Shown piece by piece: positions 26,669 through 33,985 of a stretch of 64,000 nucleotides of DNA. The stretch's first letter is position 1. Each line of letters starts with the position of its first letter. The notes beneath the pieces were generated by a model that was given only the letters and a program-made list of their open reading frames with translations, did no database searches and was not told the DNA's origin. Source of the stretch: Paenibacillus kobensis NBRC 15729. Lineage in GTDB: Bacteria; Bacillota; Bacilli; Paenibacillales; Paenibacillaceae. The stretch covers positions 124,001-188,000 of the forward strand of contig NZ_BILZ01000006.1 in the NCBI RefSeq assembly GCF_004000825.1. The letters are read 5' to 3'. The position numbers and the translations under genes were made by a program.

Positions 26669-27778
26669 TCAATCAGTCAACCGGACACCCGTTTCCTTAT
26701 GGAAAAAGTGAGCCTTCGACAAGTCCAGCTCTACCTTCAGCTTCTCGTCTTCATTGAACTGATTTTCCGGCTCGACCCGGACGATAAGCGGCTTCTCTTG
26801 TCCGATGTCCAGATAAAGAAACCGGTCGGCGCCCATCAGCTCGTTATCTTTATAAATGCCGGTAATAACCGTCTCGGAATAAAGACCTTCCAGCTTGATA
26901 TGCTCCGGTCTAATTCCGAGTATGACATACTTGTTTACTTGGTTATTACGCCGCAAAATAGCCTCTGTTGTTTCGTGAATCTTGAGCAGCAGCCGCGTCG
27001 TTCTGAATTCCAGGTGACCGAGCGCATTCTCTACAATTTTGCCTTCGATGAAATTGATCTGAGGTGAACCGATAAACCCGGCTACAAATGTATTAGCCGG
27101 CTTGGAGTAGACATTCTCCGGCGTATCGCATTGCTGAATGACGCCGCCTTTCATAACGACGATGCGGTCCGCCATCGTCATCGCTTCTACTTGATCGTGT
27201 GTGACGAATATAAACGTCGTACCAAGCCGCTTATGAAGCTTCGTGATTTCCATCCGCATCGTCGAACGCAGCTTCGCATCCAGATTAGACAACGGTTCGT
27301 CCATCAGGAACAGCTTCGGATTGCGGACGATCGCACGGCCCAACGCAACGCGCTGCCGTTGTCCGCCGGACAGATCCTTCGGCTTGCGGCTTAAATATTG
27401 CTCGATCTCGAGCACACGGCTCGCTTGCTTGACCGCAAGATCGATCTCATGCTTCGGCAGCTTGCGCATGCGAAGTCCGAATGCAATGTTCTCATAGACG
27501 GACAGGTTCGGATAAAGCGCATAGTTCTGGAACACCATGGAGATGTCCCTATCTTTCGGAGGCAGCTTGTTCACAAGCTGATCACCGATATAGATTTCTC
27601 CCTCCGTAATATCCTCCAAACCTGCAATCATCCGAAGCGTCGTCGATTTGCCGCAGCCTGAAGGACCGACGAACACAATAAACTCTTTGTCCTTAATTTC
27701 AAGATCGAAATCCTCAACTACGGCGTGTTTCTCTTTGCCGTATTTTTTGTACAAATGTTTAATGCTCACACTTGCCAT
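26669..27778 (-). CDS. ABC transporter ATPase, MsmX/UgpC family
   Basis: 369 residues. Walker A GPSGCGKSTT, signature LSGGQRQRVALGRA, Walker B KLFLMDEPLSNLDAKLR, H-loop FVTHDQVEAM, and the C-terminal TOBE/OB regulatory domain (about 240-369) typical of sugar importers. It powers CUT1 permeases. As only one ATPase gene accompanies two permease pairs, it may serve both; MsmX-type ATPases are known to energise several sugar transporters. It is the first gene of the cassette. The start follows CCGGGGGTGCGCAT, and a hairpin lies directly upstream, leaving little room for its own promoter. Confidence 0.95.
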   Translation of the reverse strand: MASVSIKHLYKKYGKEKHAVVEDFDLEIKDKEFIVFVGPSGCGKSTTLRMIAGLEDITEGEIYIGDQLVNKLPPKDRDISMVFQNYALYPNLSVYENIAFGLRMRKLPKHEIDLAVKQASRVLEIEQYLSRKPKDLSGGQRQRVALGRAIVRNPKLFLMDEPLSNLDAKLRSTMRMEITKLHKRLGTTFIFVTHDQVEAMTMADRIVVMKGGVIQQCDTPENVYSKPANTFVAGFIGSPQINFIEGKIVENALGHLEFRTTRLLLKIHETTEAILRRNNQVNKYVILGIRPEHIKLEGLYSETVITGIYKDNELMGADRFLYLDIGQEKPLIVRVEPENQFNEDEKLKVELDLSKAHFFHKETGVRLTD

Positions 27779-27808
27779 ATGCGCACCCCCGGAAAGTTTA
27801 ATAAAAAA

Positions 27809-27842
27809 GAAGATATCGATAGGGGTTAGCTACGATATCTTC
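27809..27842 (-). terminator. Hairpin between aldo/keto reductase and ABC cassette
   Basis: Arms GAAGATATCG / CGATATCTTC with a 14-base loop, then TTTTTT on the minus strand. It looks like a terminator of the aldo/keto reductase gene. The ATPase ribosome site starts only about 20 bases later, so cassette transcription needs a promoter before the hairpin or readthrough. Confidence 0.75.
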
Positions 27843-27870
27843 CTTGGCAGGGTAGAAATCTATAGAATGA

Positions 27871-28839
27871 TTATGGCAAAAGAACTTTATCGCTCACCCG
27901 GACCCGCTCCGTTGCATCGTCCGCTTGCTTCAAATCTTCTTCGCTCAACCTCACGTTCCACGCCTTCGCCGCCTCGGTAATATGCTCGAGCTTCGAAGCG
28001 CCGAGAATGGCCGATGTAATGCCTGGACGGCTCAGCACCCAAGACAGGGCATATTGGGCAGATGTCAGTCCATTCTGCTGGGCAAGCGGCTTAATGGCAT
28101 CCGCAACCGCCAGCGCATTCTTCTTCAGCAGCTGCTCCAGCCGTTGTTCGCCGGCAGCCAGTCTCGAGCCCGCTGGCGGCGCCTCGCCCTCCTTATACTT
28201 TCCGGACAGCACGCCTCTGCCCAGTGGGCTGTATACGATGACGCCTACTTGCTCCGATTGAACGAACGGTACGATTTCACGCTCGATCTCGCGGGAGATA
28301 AGGCTGTACTCCGGCTGCAAGCTCTCGAACCGTTCCAGACCGTGCTGTGCACTGATGCCATGCGCTTTCGCCAATTGCCAAGCTGCGAAATTCGAAGCGC
28401 CGATATAACGAACTTTGCCTTGGCGGACCAGATCATCCAGCGCGCGAAGCGTTTCTTCGAGCGGCGTGTTCGGATCGAACCGGTGTACTTGATACAGATC
28501 GATATAGTCCGTTTTCAATCGGCGCAAGCTGTCCTCCACCGCACGGAAAATGTGGTAGCGGCTTTGTCCGCCGTCATTCGGTCCCAAACCGACTTTGCCA
28601 TGCACTTTGGTCGCTAGCACGATGTTTTGGCGGCGGGCTTTCAGCAAGTTGCCCAAAATTTCTTCCGAAGCGCCTTCGCCATACACGTTCGCCGTGTCGA
28701 CCAGGTTAATTCCGCTGTCCAGCGCCGCATCGAGAATCGTTGCCGATGCTTCCTCGTCGATCCAACGGCCGAACGCCATCGTTCCCAAGCTAACTGCCGA
28801 TACTTTCAATCCCGTACGTCCAAATTTGCGGTATTCCAT
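27871..28839 (-). CDS. Aldo/keto reductase (AKR, YhdN/YajO-like)
   Basis: 322 residues. Catalytic tetrad in DTANVY (Asp, Tyr), ATKVHG (Lys) and YQVHRFD (His); NADP-binding C-terminal block AILGASKLEHITEAAKA. The ATG follows CTAGGAGGAATAACAAC. Similar in family to the reductase at 6471-7442 but not its direct duplicate: the motifs around NGLTSAQYALSWVLSRPGI differ. The gene is preceded by leader B, which has the same CCGGATAACCGGAG hairpin as operons 1 and 2, so the three units are likely co-regulated. Substrate unknown. Confidence 0.9.
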   Translation of the reverse strand: MEYRKFGRTGLKVSAVSLGTMAFGRWIDEEASATILDAALDSGINLVDTANVYGEGASEEILGNLLKARRQNIVLATKVHGKVGLGPNDGGQSRYHIFRAVEDSLRRLKTDYIDLYQVHRFDPNTPLEETLRALDDLVRQGKVRYIGASNFAAWQLAKAHGISAQHGLERFESLQPEYSLISREIEREIVPFVQSEQVGVIVYSPLGRGVLSGKYKEGEAPPAGSRLAAGEQRLEQLLKKNALAVADAIKPLAQQNGLTSAQYALSWVLSRPGITSAILGASKLEHITEAAKAWNVRLSEEDLKQADDATERVRVSDKVLLP

Positions 28840-28886
28840 TGTTGTTATTCCTCCTAGTAATAAATGAATAGTCCCTATACAAAAAA

Positions 28887-28942
28887 ATAACCGGAAACAT
28901 GCTGCATCTCTGCAGTCCTGTCTCCGGTTATCCGGTCGATAA
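28887..28942 (-). promoter_or_regulatory. Leader hairpin B with conserved CCGGATAACCGGAG box (attenuator-like)
   Basis: On the minus strand TTATCGACCGGATAACCGGAG leads into a hairpin ATAACCGGAGACA / TGTTTCCGGTTAT. An inner CTGCAGAGATGCAG stem lies in the loop, and seven Ts follow. It is the strongest terminator of the three related leaders and stands between the promoter and the aldo/keto reductase gene. Confidence 0.75.
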
Positions 28943-28982
28943 GGTACTATTATATATCCGACTAAATCGATAAGCTATTCCG

Positions 28983-29011
28983 ATATTAGCATGGTGTGCA
29001 ACCAGCGTCAA
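28983..29011 (-). promoter_or_regulatory. Sigma-A promoter of the aldo/keto reductase gene
   Basis: Minus-strand TTGACG (29006-29011) and TAATAT (28983-28988) with a 17-base spacer, about 45 bases before the conserved leader box. Confidence 0.75.
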
Positions 29012-29054
29012 TACAATTTGGAATAATAATGCATTCTTTTATTACCCTTTGTTA

Positions 29055-30590
29055 TTAACCTTCATCCATAAATTTCGTCCGTAAGGAATGCGATAATTGA
29101 TAGATTTGTTGTATCTCTTCATCTGTCCGTTCCGCAGCGCGAAGTTGGTCTCCGCTCAACGTTTCTAACTGTCTCATTGCAGCGCTGCCCTCGTCAATAA
29201 CGTTGGAAATGATCCGCATATCTTCTGATACGCCGTCGGATTGCTGCCGAATGCCGTCCATCTGCTCATGCAGCGTCGGAATAAACAAGGCTAACTGCCC
29301 AATGACCTGCTGCACTTGACCAAAGCTTCGGCTGAACGAAACGATGTGCTCGCCTGAGCGGGCGATGCCTTCTTCCCCTACCGCTACTTGGCGGAATGTC
29401 AGCTCGCTTTCCCGCCTAATCGCGTCCATCGTCTCCTGAATTTGTTCCGCCGCGCTTCTGCTGTTCTCTGCAAGCTTGCGGATCTCATCGGCGACGACCG
29501 CGAAGCCTCTGCCATGCTCGCCGGCTCGTACCGCCTCGATCGATGCATTCAGCGCCAAAATGTTCGTCTGAGCGGCGACCTGCTGAATGGTGCTGCTTAA
29601 TTCATGCGCCTTCTCTGAGGATATTTTCAGCATGCTCATCGTTTCGGATGCAATCCTTACGACTTGCTGTAATTGCTCGATCTGCTCCAGCAGCGAGGTC
29701 AGTTGCGTTTGTCCTGAAGCAAGCAACTGCTCTGTCGATACAGCATCGTCCTTCATCTTCTGCGAGGAGAGCGATGCTTCGGCTATAGATTGATGAATAT
29801 GAAGCACGTTATTCTCCATGCGGTTAATCGCGTCAGTTTGACCGGTAAGTCCGTAAGATACGCTGCCAAGAGCGGCATTCATCTCTTTGTTAATTTGCAT
29901 GTTGACGACGGATTGCTCCGACACCATTCCGGAAGCAGCGCCGATACGGTCCGATAATGCGGCGGCGTACTCCAGCAGCTCTGACAGGCTTTGCTCCTTC
30001 GCTTGCTTCTCGGATTCCAGACGGTTCGTCAGCTTGGATTTGGACATGATCTGCAGCGTTGTGGCAACCGAGGTTAGAACGAGGAATACCGCGTGAATGA
30101 CAAGCATCGTGAACGGATATTCACTTGTGCCGAAGATGAGCTGCGGCGTCCAGAAATAACCGCAAATATGCTGAACCGCGAACAGCACCGTCATCATGAG
30201 AACAAGCCGTATGTTTTCGTAATAAGCGACTGCCGCCAGCACCATAAAGATCGAGAAATGGAATTCCACGCTGCCGTTGCCGCCGCTAATGATGGCCATA
30301 CTCGACAACGTTAACGTAACCGTAATCAAGACAGGCAGCACCTTGTGCTCATTATTCCGAACATACAGCAAACCGCTAGCGGACCATAGGACGATTGGAG
30401 CGATCACCAGCACCCACTGAGCGGCATCAATCCAGCCCGTCCAATCGACCTCAGCAGCCATCCCATGCATATGCATGCTGTTATGTTCAAACGGATTAAC
30501 CGTCCGGGTCAAAATAAATACCACAATGCTAAGCAGCGCTGCGCATCCTGACAGCAGCAGCATAAGCCGGTTTTTGTGATACATGATCAT
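29055..30590 (-). CDS. Methyl-accepting chemotaxis protein with multi-helix membrane sensor
   Basis: 511 residues from the ATG at 30590; GGAAGG lies about 12 bases upstream, and an ATG 27 bases earlier has no site. The N-terminal about 190 residues hold five or six membrane helices ([37 protein letters not shown] and others) with no large outside loop, so sensing is probably within the membrane. No HAMP domain is visible. The cytoplasmic part (about 200-511) is coiled coil with the conserved CheA/CheW-binding tip [20 protein letters not shown] followed by [17 protein letters not shown]. It relays a signal to flagellar or other CheA-controlled output. A Fur-like box lies between promoter and start. 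Confidence 0.9.
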   Translation of the reverse strand: MIMYHKNRLMLLLSGCAALLSIVVFILTRTVNPFEHNSMHMHGMAAEVDWTGWIDAAQWVLVIAPIVLWSASGLLYVRNNEHKVLPVLITVTLTLSSMAIISGGNGSVEFHFSIFMVLAAVAYYENIRLVLMMTVLFAVQHICGYFWTPQLIFGTSEYPFTMLVIHAVFLVLTSVATTLQIMSKSKLTNRLESEKQAKEQSLSELLEYAAALSDRIGAASGMVSEQSVVNMQINKEMNAALGSVSYGLTGQTDAINRMENNVLHIHQSIAEASLSSQKMKDDAVSTEQLLASGQTQLTSLLEQIEQLQQVVRIASETMSMLKISSEKAHELSSTIQQVAAQTNILALNASIEAVRAGEHGRGFAVVADEIRKLAENSRSAAEQIQETMDAIRRESELTFRQVAVGEEGIARSGEHIVSFSRSFGQVQQVIGQLALFIPTLHEQMDGIRQQSDGVSEDMRIISNVIDEGSAAMRQLETLSGDQLRAAERTDEEIQQIYQLSHSLRTKFMDEG

Positions 30591-30641
30591 CGGTATTCCA
30601 TCCTTCCTATTCCACATTCATTTTATAGAATAGGGTACCGA

Positions 30642-30656
30642 TGAGAATCATTTTCA
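30642..30656. promoter_or_regulatory. Fur-like box upstream of the chemotaxis gene
   Basis: TGAGAATCATTTTCA is a 7-1-7 inverted repeat differing from the Bacillus Fur consensus TGATAATNATTATCA at two positions. It lies just downstream of the predicted -10 box, where a repressor would block transcription. Functional only if iron or redox control is shown. Confidence 0.45.
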
Positions 30657-30665
30657 GAAAGGTAT

Positions 30666-30695
30666 AATTTACATATTTTATGTATTGTTCATCAA
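30666..30695 (-). promoter_or_regulatory. Possible promoter of the chemotaxis gene
   Basis: Minus-strand TTGATG (30690-30695) and TAAATT (30666-30671), spacer 18 bases, in an AT-rich gap. No sigma-D-type GCCGATAT element was seen. Confidence 0.45.
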
Positions 30696-30734
30696 TTTTC
30701 TGCTAATTTTCATGATTTGGACACACTTTTATGA

Positions 30735-31664
30735 TTATTTCTTGCAATAATTCCGGTCTTCGGCTGAAATCGCAAGCAGTTTGAAGCCGTCAAGCGATTC
30801 GATGAACATACATACGCCCATGTACAACTTCGGCTTCCCTGTAAGAAATCTTCGGTTGCTGGCGCCATGCTCTTCAATGAGCAGCTCGCAGATCACTCTT
30901 GCACTCTGAATGCCTCCGGTCAAATAGGCCTTAACCTTGCCATGATACGTATAGTCCAACTCGAATGTCGGCGGTTCTGGCCCTTCCCCTTCCGCCTTTG
31001 ACTCTGTCTCTTCCTGCCAGTCGAATAGATCAAAGGGCTCCGCCACTATTTCTGCTTTGGCAGCAGGCTTGCGCTCTTGAGCGGCTGGCTGCGGCCGGTT
31101 GGCCGCAATGGCTGCAGCGCGCATTTGGCGCAAACGTTGAACCTGCTTGTCCAGCAGCGGCAGATCGAGCGTCCGGTGCATGAGCACATCATCCGGCAAC
31201 GGCTTAAGCAGAAGCAGCTCCGGATCGACGGACCAGCTTCCGTTCATCTTCACTAACAGCTCGTCCAGCTCGTAGTCGACGGCATCGAATCCTTTCTTGA
31301 TGGCCGACACGACTGCAGCATCAATGGAAAGATGCTCTTTCAGATGTTCAATGCCAAAATATTTCCGTTCCCCGGTGGCTTTATGTTCCACTTGATGCTG
31401 ATACCGAAGCGGACGGCCGCATTCGCACCTCAAATCGGGCGACACTTTACCGGCATCGATATAGCCCGTATAAATCCAATCGTCCAACATTTGCTCGATC
31501 TGCGTGACGTCTGTATCCTCCGGAATATGATATCCTTTCTGCCTCGCCATCGCGTTCGCGAAAGCCGTTCTTCTCCCTCTTACCATCACTTCCGTCAAGT
31601 ACTGGCGCTGGCTCTCGTTTAACCGGCTCACCAGCTCGTCGCGCACTTCAACTTCGAGAATCAT
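30735..31664 (-). CDS. DUF3895-like protein of unknown function
   Basis: 309 residues. The N-terminus (about 10-60) RLNESQRQYLTEVMVRGRRT followed by AFANAMARQKG is what I recall as the DUF3895 signature; I am fairly but not fully sure. A Cys-rich spot CECGRPLRYQHQV with a nearby KATGERKYFGIEHL resembles a small zinc-binding or recognition loop. The middle (about 190-240) is Pro/Ala/Glu-rich linker. The C-terminus (about 240-309) ends in GVCMFIESLDGFKLLAISAE. The start has GGGGAGGGAAACGC upstream. No enzyme motif is recognised. A large inverted repeat lies in its upstream region. Confidence 0.7.
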   Translation of the reverse strand: MILEVEVRDELVSRLNESQRQYLTEVMVRGRRTAFANAMARQKGYHIPEDTDVTQIEQMLDDWIYTGYIDAGKVSPDLRCECGRPLRYQHQVEHKATGERKYFGIEHLKEHLSIDAAVVSAIKKGFDAVDYELDELLVKMNGSWSVDPELLLLKPLPDDVLMHRTLDLPLLDKQVQRLRQMRAAAIAANRPQPAAQERKPAAKAEIVAEPFDLFDWQEETESKAEGEGPEPPTFELDYTYHGKVKAYLTGGIQSARVICELLIEEHGASNRRFLTGKPKLYMGVCMFIESLDGFKLLAISAEDRNYCKK

Positions 31665-31720
31665 GCGTTTCCCTCCCCGTACTAGCCACTCCGCAAGCGA
31701 ATGTTCTTACGATCGCTGTT

Positions 31721-31768
31721 GTTTTCGGATTCCTTCTGAACAATTATCAATAGGGGGAATCCGAAAAC
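31721..31768. repeat. 13-bp perfect inverted repeat upstream of the DUF3895-like gene
   Basis: Arms GTTTTCGGATTCC (31721-31733) and GGAATCCGAAAAC (31756-31768), separated by 22 AT-rich bases. No T-run follows on either strand, so it is not a normal terminator; it may be an operator or a leader hairpin. Confidence 0.6.
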
Positions 31769-31821
31769 AAAGGCGACCTACAAGCTTTCCCTTGTACTCT
31801 CTTTCAACTTTACCATAAAAA

Positions 31822-31858
31822 AAGGCCGAGCAGAGTCTTTTGACATCTGCTCGACCTT
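31822..31858 (-). terminator. Terminator of the MFS exporter operon
   Basis: Arms AAGGCCGAGCAGA / TCTGCTCGACCTT with one mismatch; on the minus strand it ends in a run of seven Ts, just after the MFS stop codon. Confidence 0.85.
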
Positions 31859-31888
31859 CTGGCGAAGAGATTAATGATCTATGATTTA

Positions 31889-33373
31889 TTATCCGTGGCT
31901 TTTCGCCTGTTGCACTTGCGGTGCAGCCTCTTCGTGCGGCTTGACCTTGCGGATGAAGAACGCGAGAACGAGTGCCGCGATGGACATCCAAGTCGCCACG
32001 ATAAAGGAATGGTTAATGCCATAAATCGTCGCTTCTTGAATGATCGGTGCCATCGCCGTCTTATCTTCCGGATTGACCCCGTTAGCGATGATCATCCGCT
32101 TCGTCTCGTCAGCGGCTCTGTTCGTCATAATCGTAACGAGGAATGCTGTACCGAGAGCACCCGCAACGTTACGGAGCGTCTGAGACATGGCCGAGCCGTG
32201 TGCATTGAGCGTGCGCGGCAGCTGGTTCATGCCTGCGGTCTGAATCGGCATCATGAGCATCGACATACCGAACATGCGCAGCGAGTACATGAGAAGCAAG
32301 AAGGAGTACGACGTATCGTCGGTCAGCTTGCTGAATTCGAATGTCGTGAAGACGGTAATAAGCAGACCGACGACCGACAGCCAGCGTGCGCCGACTTTAT
32401 CGAAGATAATCCCGGTAATCGGCGACATGATCCCCATCAGAATAGCGCCTGGCAGCAGCAGCAGACCGGATTCAACCGGCGTGAAGCCGCGAATATTTTG
32501 CAAATAAATTGGAAGCAGCACCATGCCGGAGAACATCGCCATCGTAATGATAACGTTGATGACTGTCGTCAGCGAGTACATATCGTACTTGAAGACGCGC
32601 ATTTCCAGAATCGGCTTGGCGACGGCAAGCTGGCGCCATACGAACAAGATCAGCGAGACAACCCCGACAATCAAGCTACCATATACGCGCGAGTTGTCCC
32701 AACCGTCCGTACCCGCATCGCTGAATCCATACAACAAACCGCCAAAGCCGAGCGTCGACAGGACAACGGCGAGATAGTCTAAGTTCGTCTTCGCATTACG
32801 CGTCACGTTCTTCATGGCGTACGCGCCGTAGATCAAGCTGAACAGCGCAAGCGGCAGCAAAATGTAGAACAGTACGCGCCACGAATGATGCTCCACGATC
32901 CAACCCGACAGCGTCGGTCCGACGGCAGGAGCGAAAATCATCGCAAGGCCCATCATACCCATTGCTTTGCCGCGTTCTTCTACCGGGAAGATCGTCAGGA
33001 ACACGATCGACATGAGCGGCATCAGAATGCCGGCGCCTGCCGCCTGAACGATACGGCCGATCAACAGCAGCTCGAAATTATGTGCGATCGCACCTAGAAT
33101 CGTACCGATTGTAAATAAACTGACAGCAATAATAAACAATCTTCTTGTCGTAAACCGTTCGATCAAATAGGCGCTAATCGGAATCAATATCCCGTTCACG
33201 AGCATGTAGCCCGTAATGAGCCATTGAACCGTATTGTGGCTAATGTTCAGATCGCGCTCGATCGTCGGAAGGGCAACGTTCAATAACGTTTGCGCCAACA
33301 AGGCGACGAACGCCGCGAGAATCAATGAAGCAACGATCGGTGCTCTTTTGAGCGGTGCTGCTGTATTACTCAT
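31889..33373 (-). CDS. MFS drug exporter, DHA2 (EmrB/QacA) family, 14 helices
   Basis: 494 residues with about 14 hydrophobic segments. The antiporter motif C is visible as FAPAVGPTLSGWIVEHHSWR in helix 5, with the family motif NVALPTIERDLNIS after helix 1 and SMLMMPIQTAGMNQLPR near helix 11-12. It exports drugs or toxic cations in exchange for protons (family knowledge). The ATG overlaps the last bases of the MarR gene, so the two are translationally coupled and the regulator almost certainly controls the pump. No EmrA-like adaptor is present, as expected for a Gram-positive. Confidence 0.93.
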   Translation of the reverse strand: MSNTAAPLKRAPIVASLILAAFVALLAQTLLNVALPTIERDLNISHNTVQWLITGYMLVNGILIPISAYLIERFTTRRLFIIAVSLFTIGTILGAIAHNFELLLIGRIVQAAGAGILMPLMSIVFLTIFPVEERGKAMGMMGLAMIFAPAVGPTLSGWIVEHHSWRVLFYILLPLALFSLIYGAYAMKNVTRNAKTNLDYLAVVLSTLGFGGLLYGFSDAGTDGWDNSRVYGSLIVGVVSLILFVWRQLAVAKPILEMRVFKYDMYSLTTVINVIITMAMFSGMVLLPIYLQNIRGFTPVESGLLLLPGAILMGIMSPITGIIFDKVGARWLSVVGLLITVFTTFEFSKLTDDTSYSFLLLMYSLRMFGMSMLMMPIQTAGMNQLPRTLNAHGSAMSQTLRNVAGALGTAFLVTIMTNRAADETKRMIIANGVNPEDKTAMAPIIQEATIYGINHSFIVATWMSIAALVLAFFIRKVKPHEEAAPQVQQAKSHG

Positions 33374-33818
33374 GTCTGTATCCCTCTCTTGCTTTCTGTA
33401 AAATATTCACGATGTTACGATGAATCCTTATTAACTCGGCATGGTCGGATTCGGGCATTTCAAGCAGCGGCTCCGACTGCTGGAGCCGGATGGCGTAGGA
33501 TTGCTCCCATATCGCCGTGCCTTCTTGTGTCAGCGTCAGGATGACAGACCGGCGATCGGTGTCCGACCGTTCACGAGTAACCCAGCCAGCCTTGACCATA
33601 CGGTCGATCACTCCGCTTGTTGTACTGTTCGTAGACAGAATTAGCTCCGATAGTTCGGACAATCCGATTCTAGGGTTATTATGCAGCACTTTCAGCACCA
33701 TATACTGCACAGCTGTCACGCCAAGCTGATCCAAATTCTGATGGATCTGATTATAGAAGGCCCGGTTAACTTCGCGCAACGAGGCGAACAATTCGGTCAG
33801 ACGGTTCTGATTGTCCAG
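33366..33818 (-). CDS. MarR-family transcriptional repressor; probable CTG start
   Basis: A winged-helix regulator with the recognition block SELSELILSTNSTTSGVIDR and the wing DTDRRSVILTLTQEG. The first conventional start, TTG at 33791, has no ribosome site and would remove part of helix 1. A CTG nine codons earlier (33818) lies six bases after GAGGAGGG and gives the expected N-terminus LDNQNRLTELFASLREVNRA. I therefore place the start at 33818 (150 residues); with TTG it is 141. It overlaps the MFS gene downstream. A promoter and an overlapping palindrome upstream indicate autorepression. Confidence 0.88.
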   Translation of the reverse strand: MDNQNRLTELFASLREVNRAFYNQIHQNLDQLGVTAVQYMVLKVLHNNPRIGLSELSELILSTNSTTSGVIDRMVKAGWVTRERSDTDRRSVILTLTQEGTAIWEQSYAIRLQQSEPLLEMPESDHAELIRIHRNIVNILQKAREGYRHE

Positions 33819-33868
33819 GACGCTCCCTCCTCTCTGCTAATCGTTCATGTACAAATTGTTATTGCACA

Positions 33869-33890
33869 AATATTTCGCATACGAAGTATT
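33869..33890. promoter_or_regulatory. Probable MarR operator
   Basis: Imperfect palindrome AATATTTCG-CAT-ACGAAGTATT (one mismatch per arm) overlapping the -10 region of the MarR promoter. Confidence 0.6.
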
Positions 33891-33916
33891 CTACGCTCCA
33901 GCTCTTGCCTCGTCAA
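33888..33916 (-). promoter_or_regulatory. Promoter of the MarR-MFS operon
   Basis: Minus-strand TTGACG (33911-33916) and TAGAAT (33888-33893) with a 17-base spacer. Confidence 0.75.
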
Positions 33917-33927
33917 TCCAAAATTCG

Positions 33928-33936
33928 TGCTATACT
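33928..33936 (+). promoter_or_regulatory. Extended -10 promoter of the CLC antiporter gene
   Basis: TGCTATACT is an extended -10 element; no good -35 is seen. It lies about 50 bases before the TTG start. The gap does not contain the conserved features of a fluoride riboswitch. Confidence 0.55.
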
Positions 33937-33985
33937 GATAGAAGTTTTAGGTTCATAGTCCATAGAATTAAGGGGAAAATGCTGC

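Noticed and set aside
31707-31991. 94-codon minus-strand frame next to the MFS gene
   Set aside because: It runs through the terminator and into the MFS coding sequence in another frame; its composition is not protein-like.
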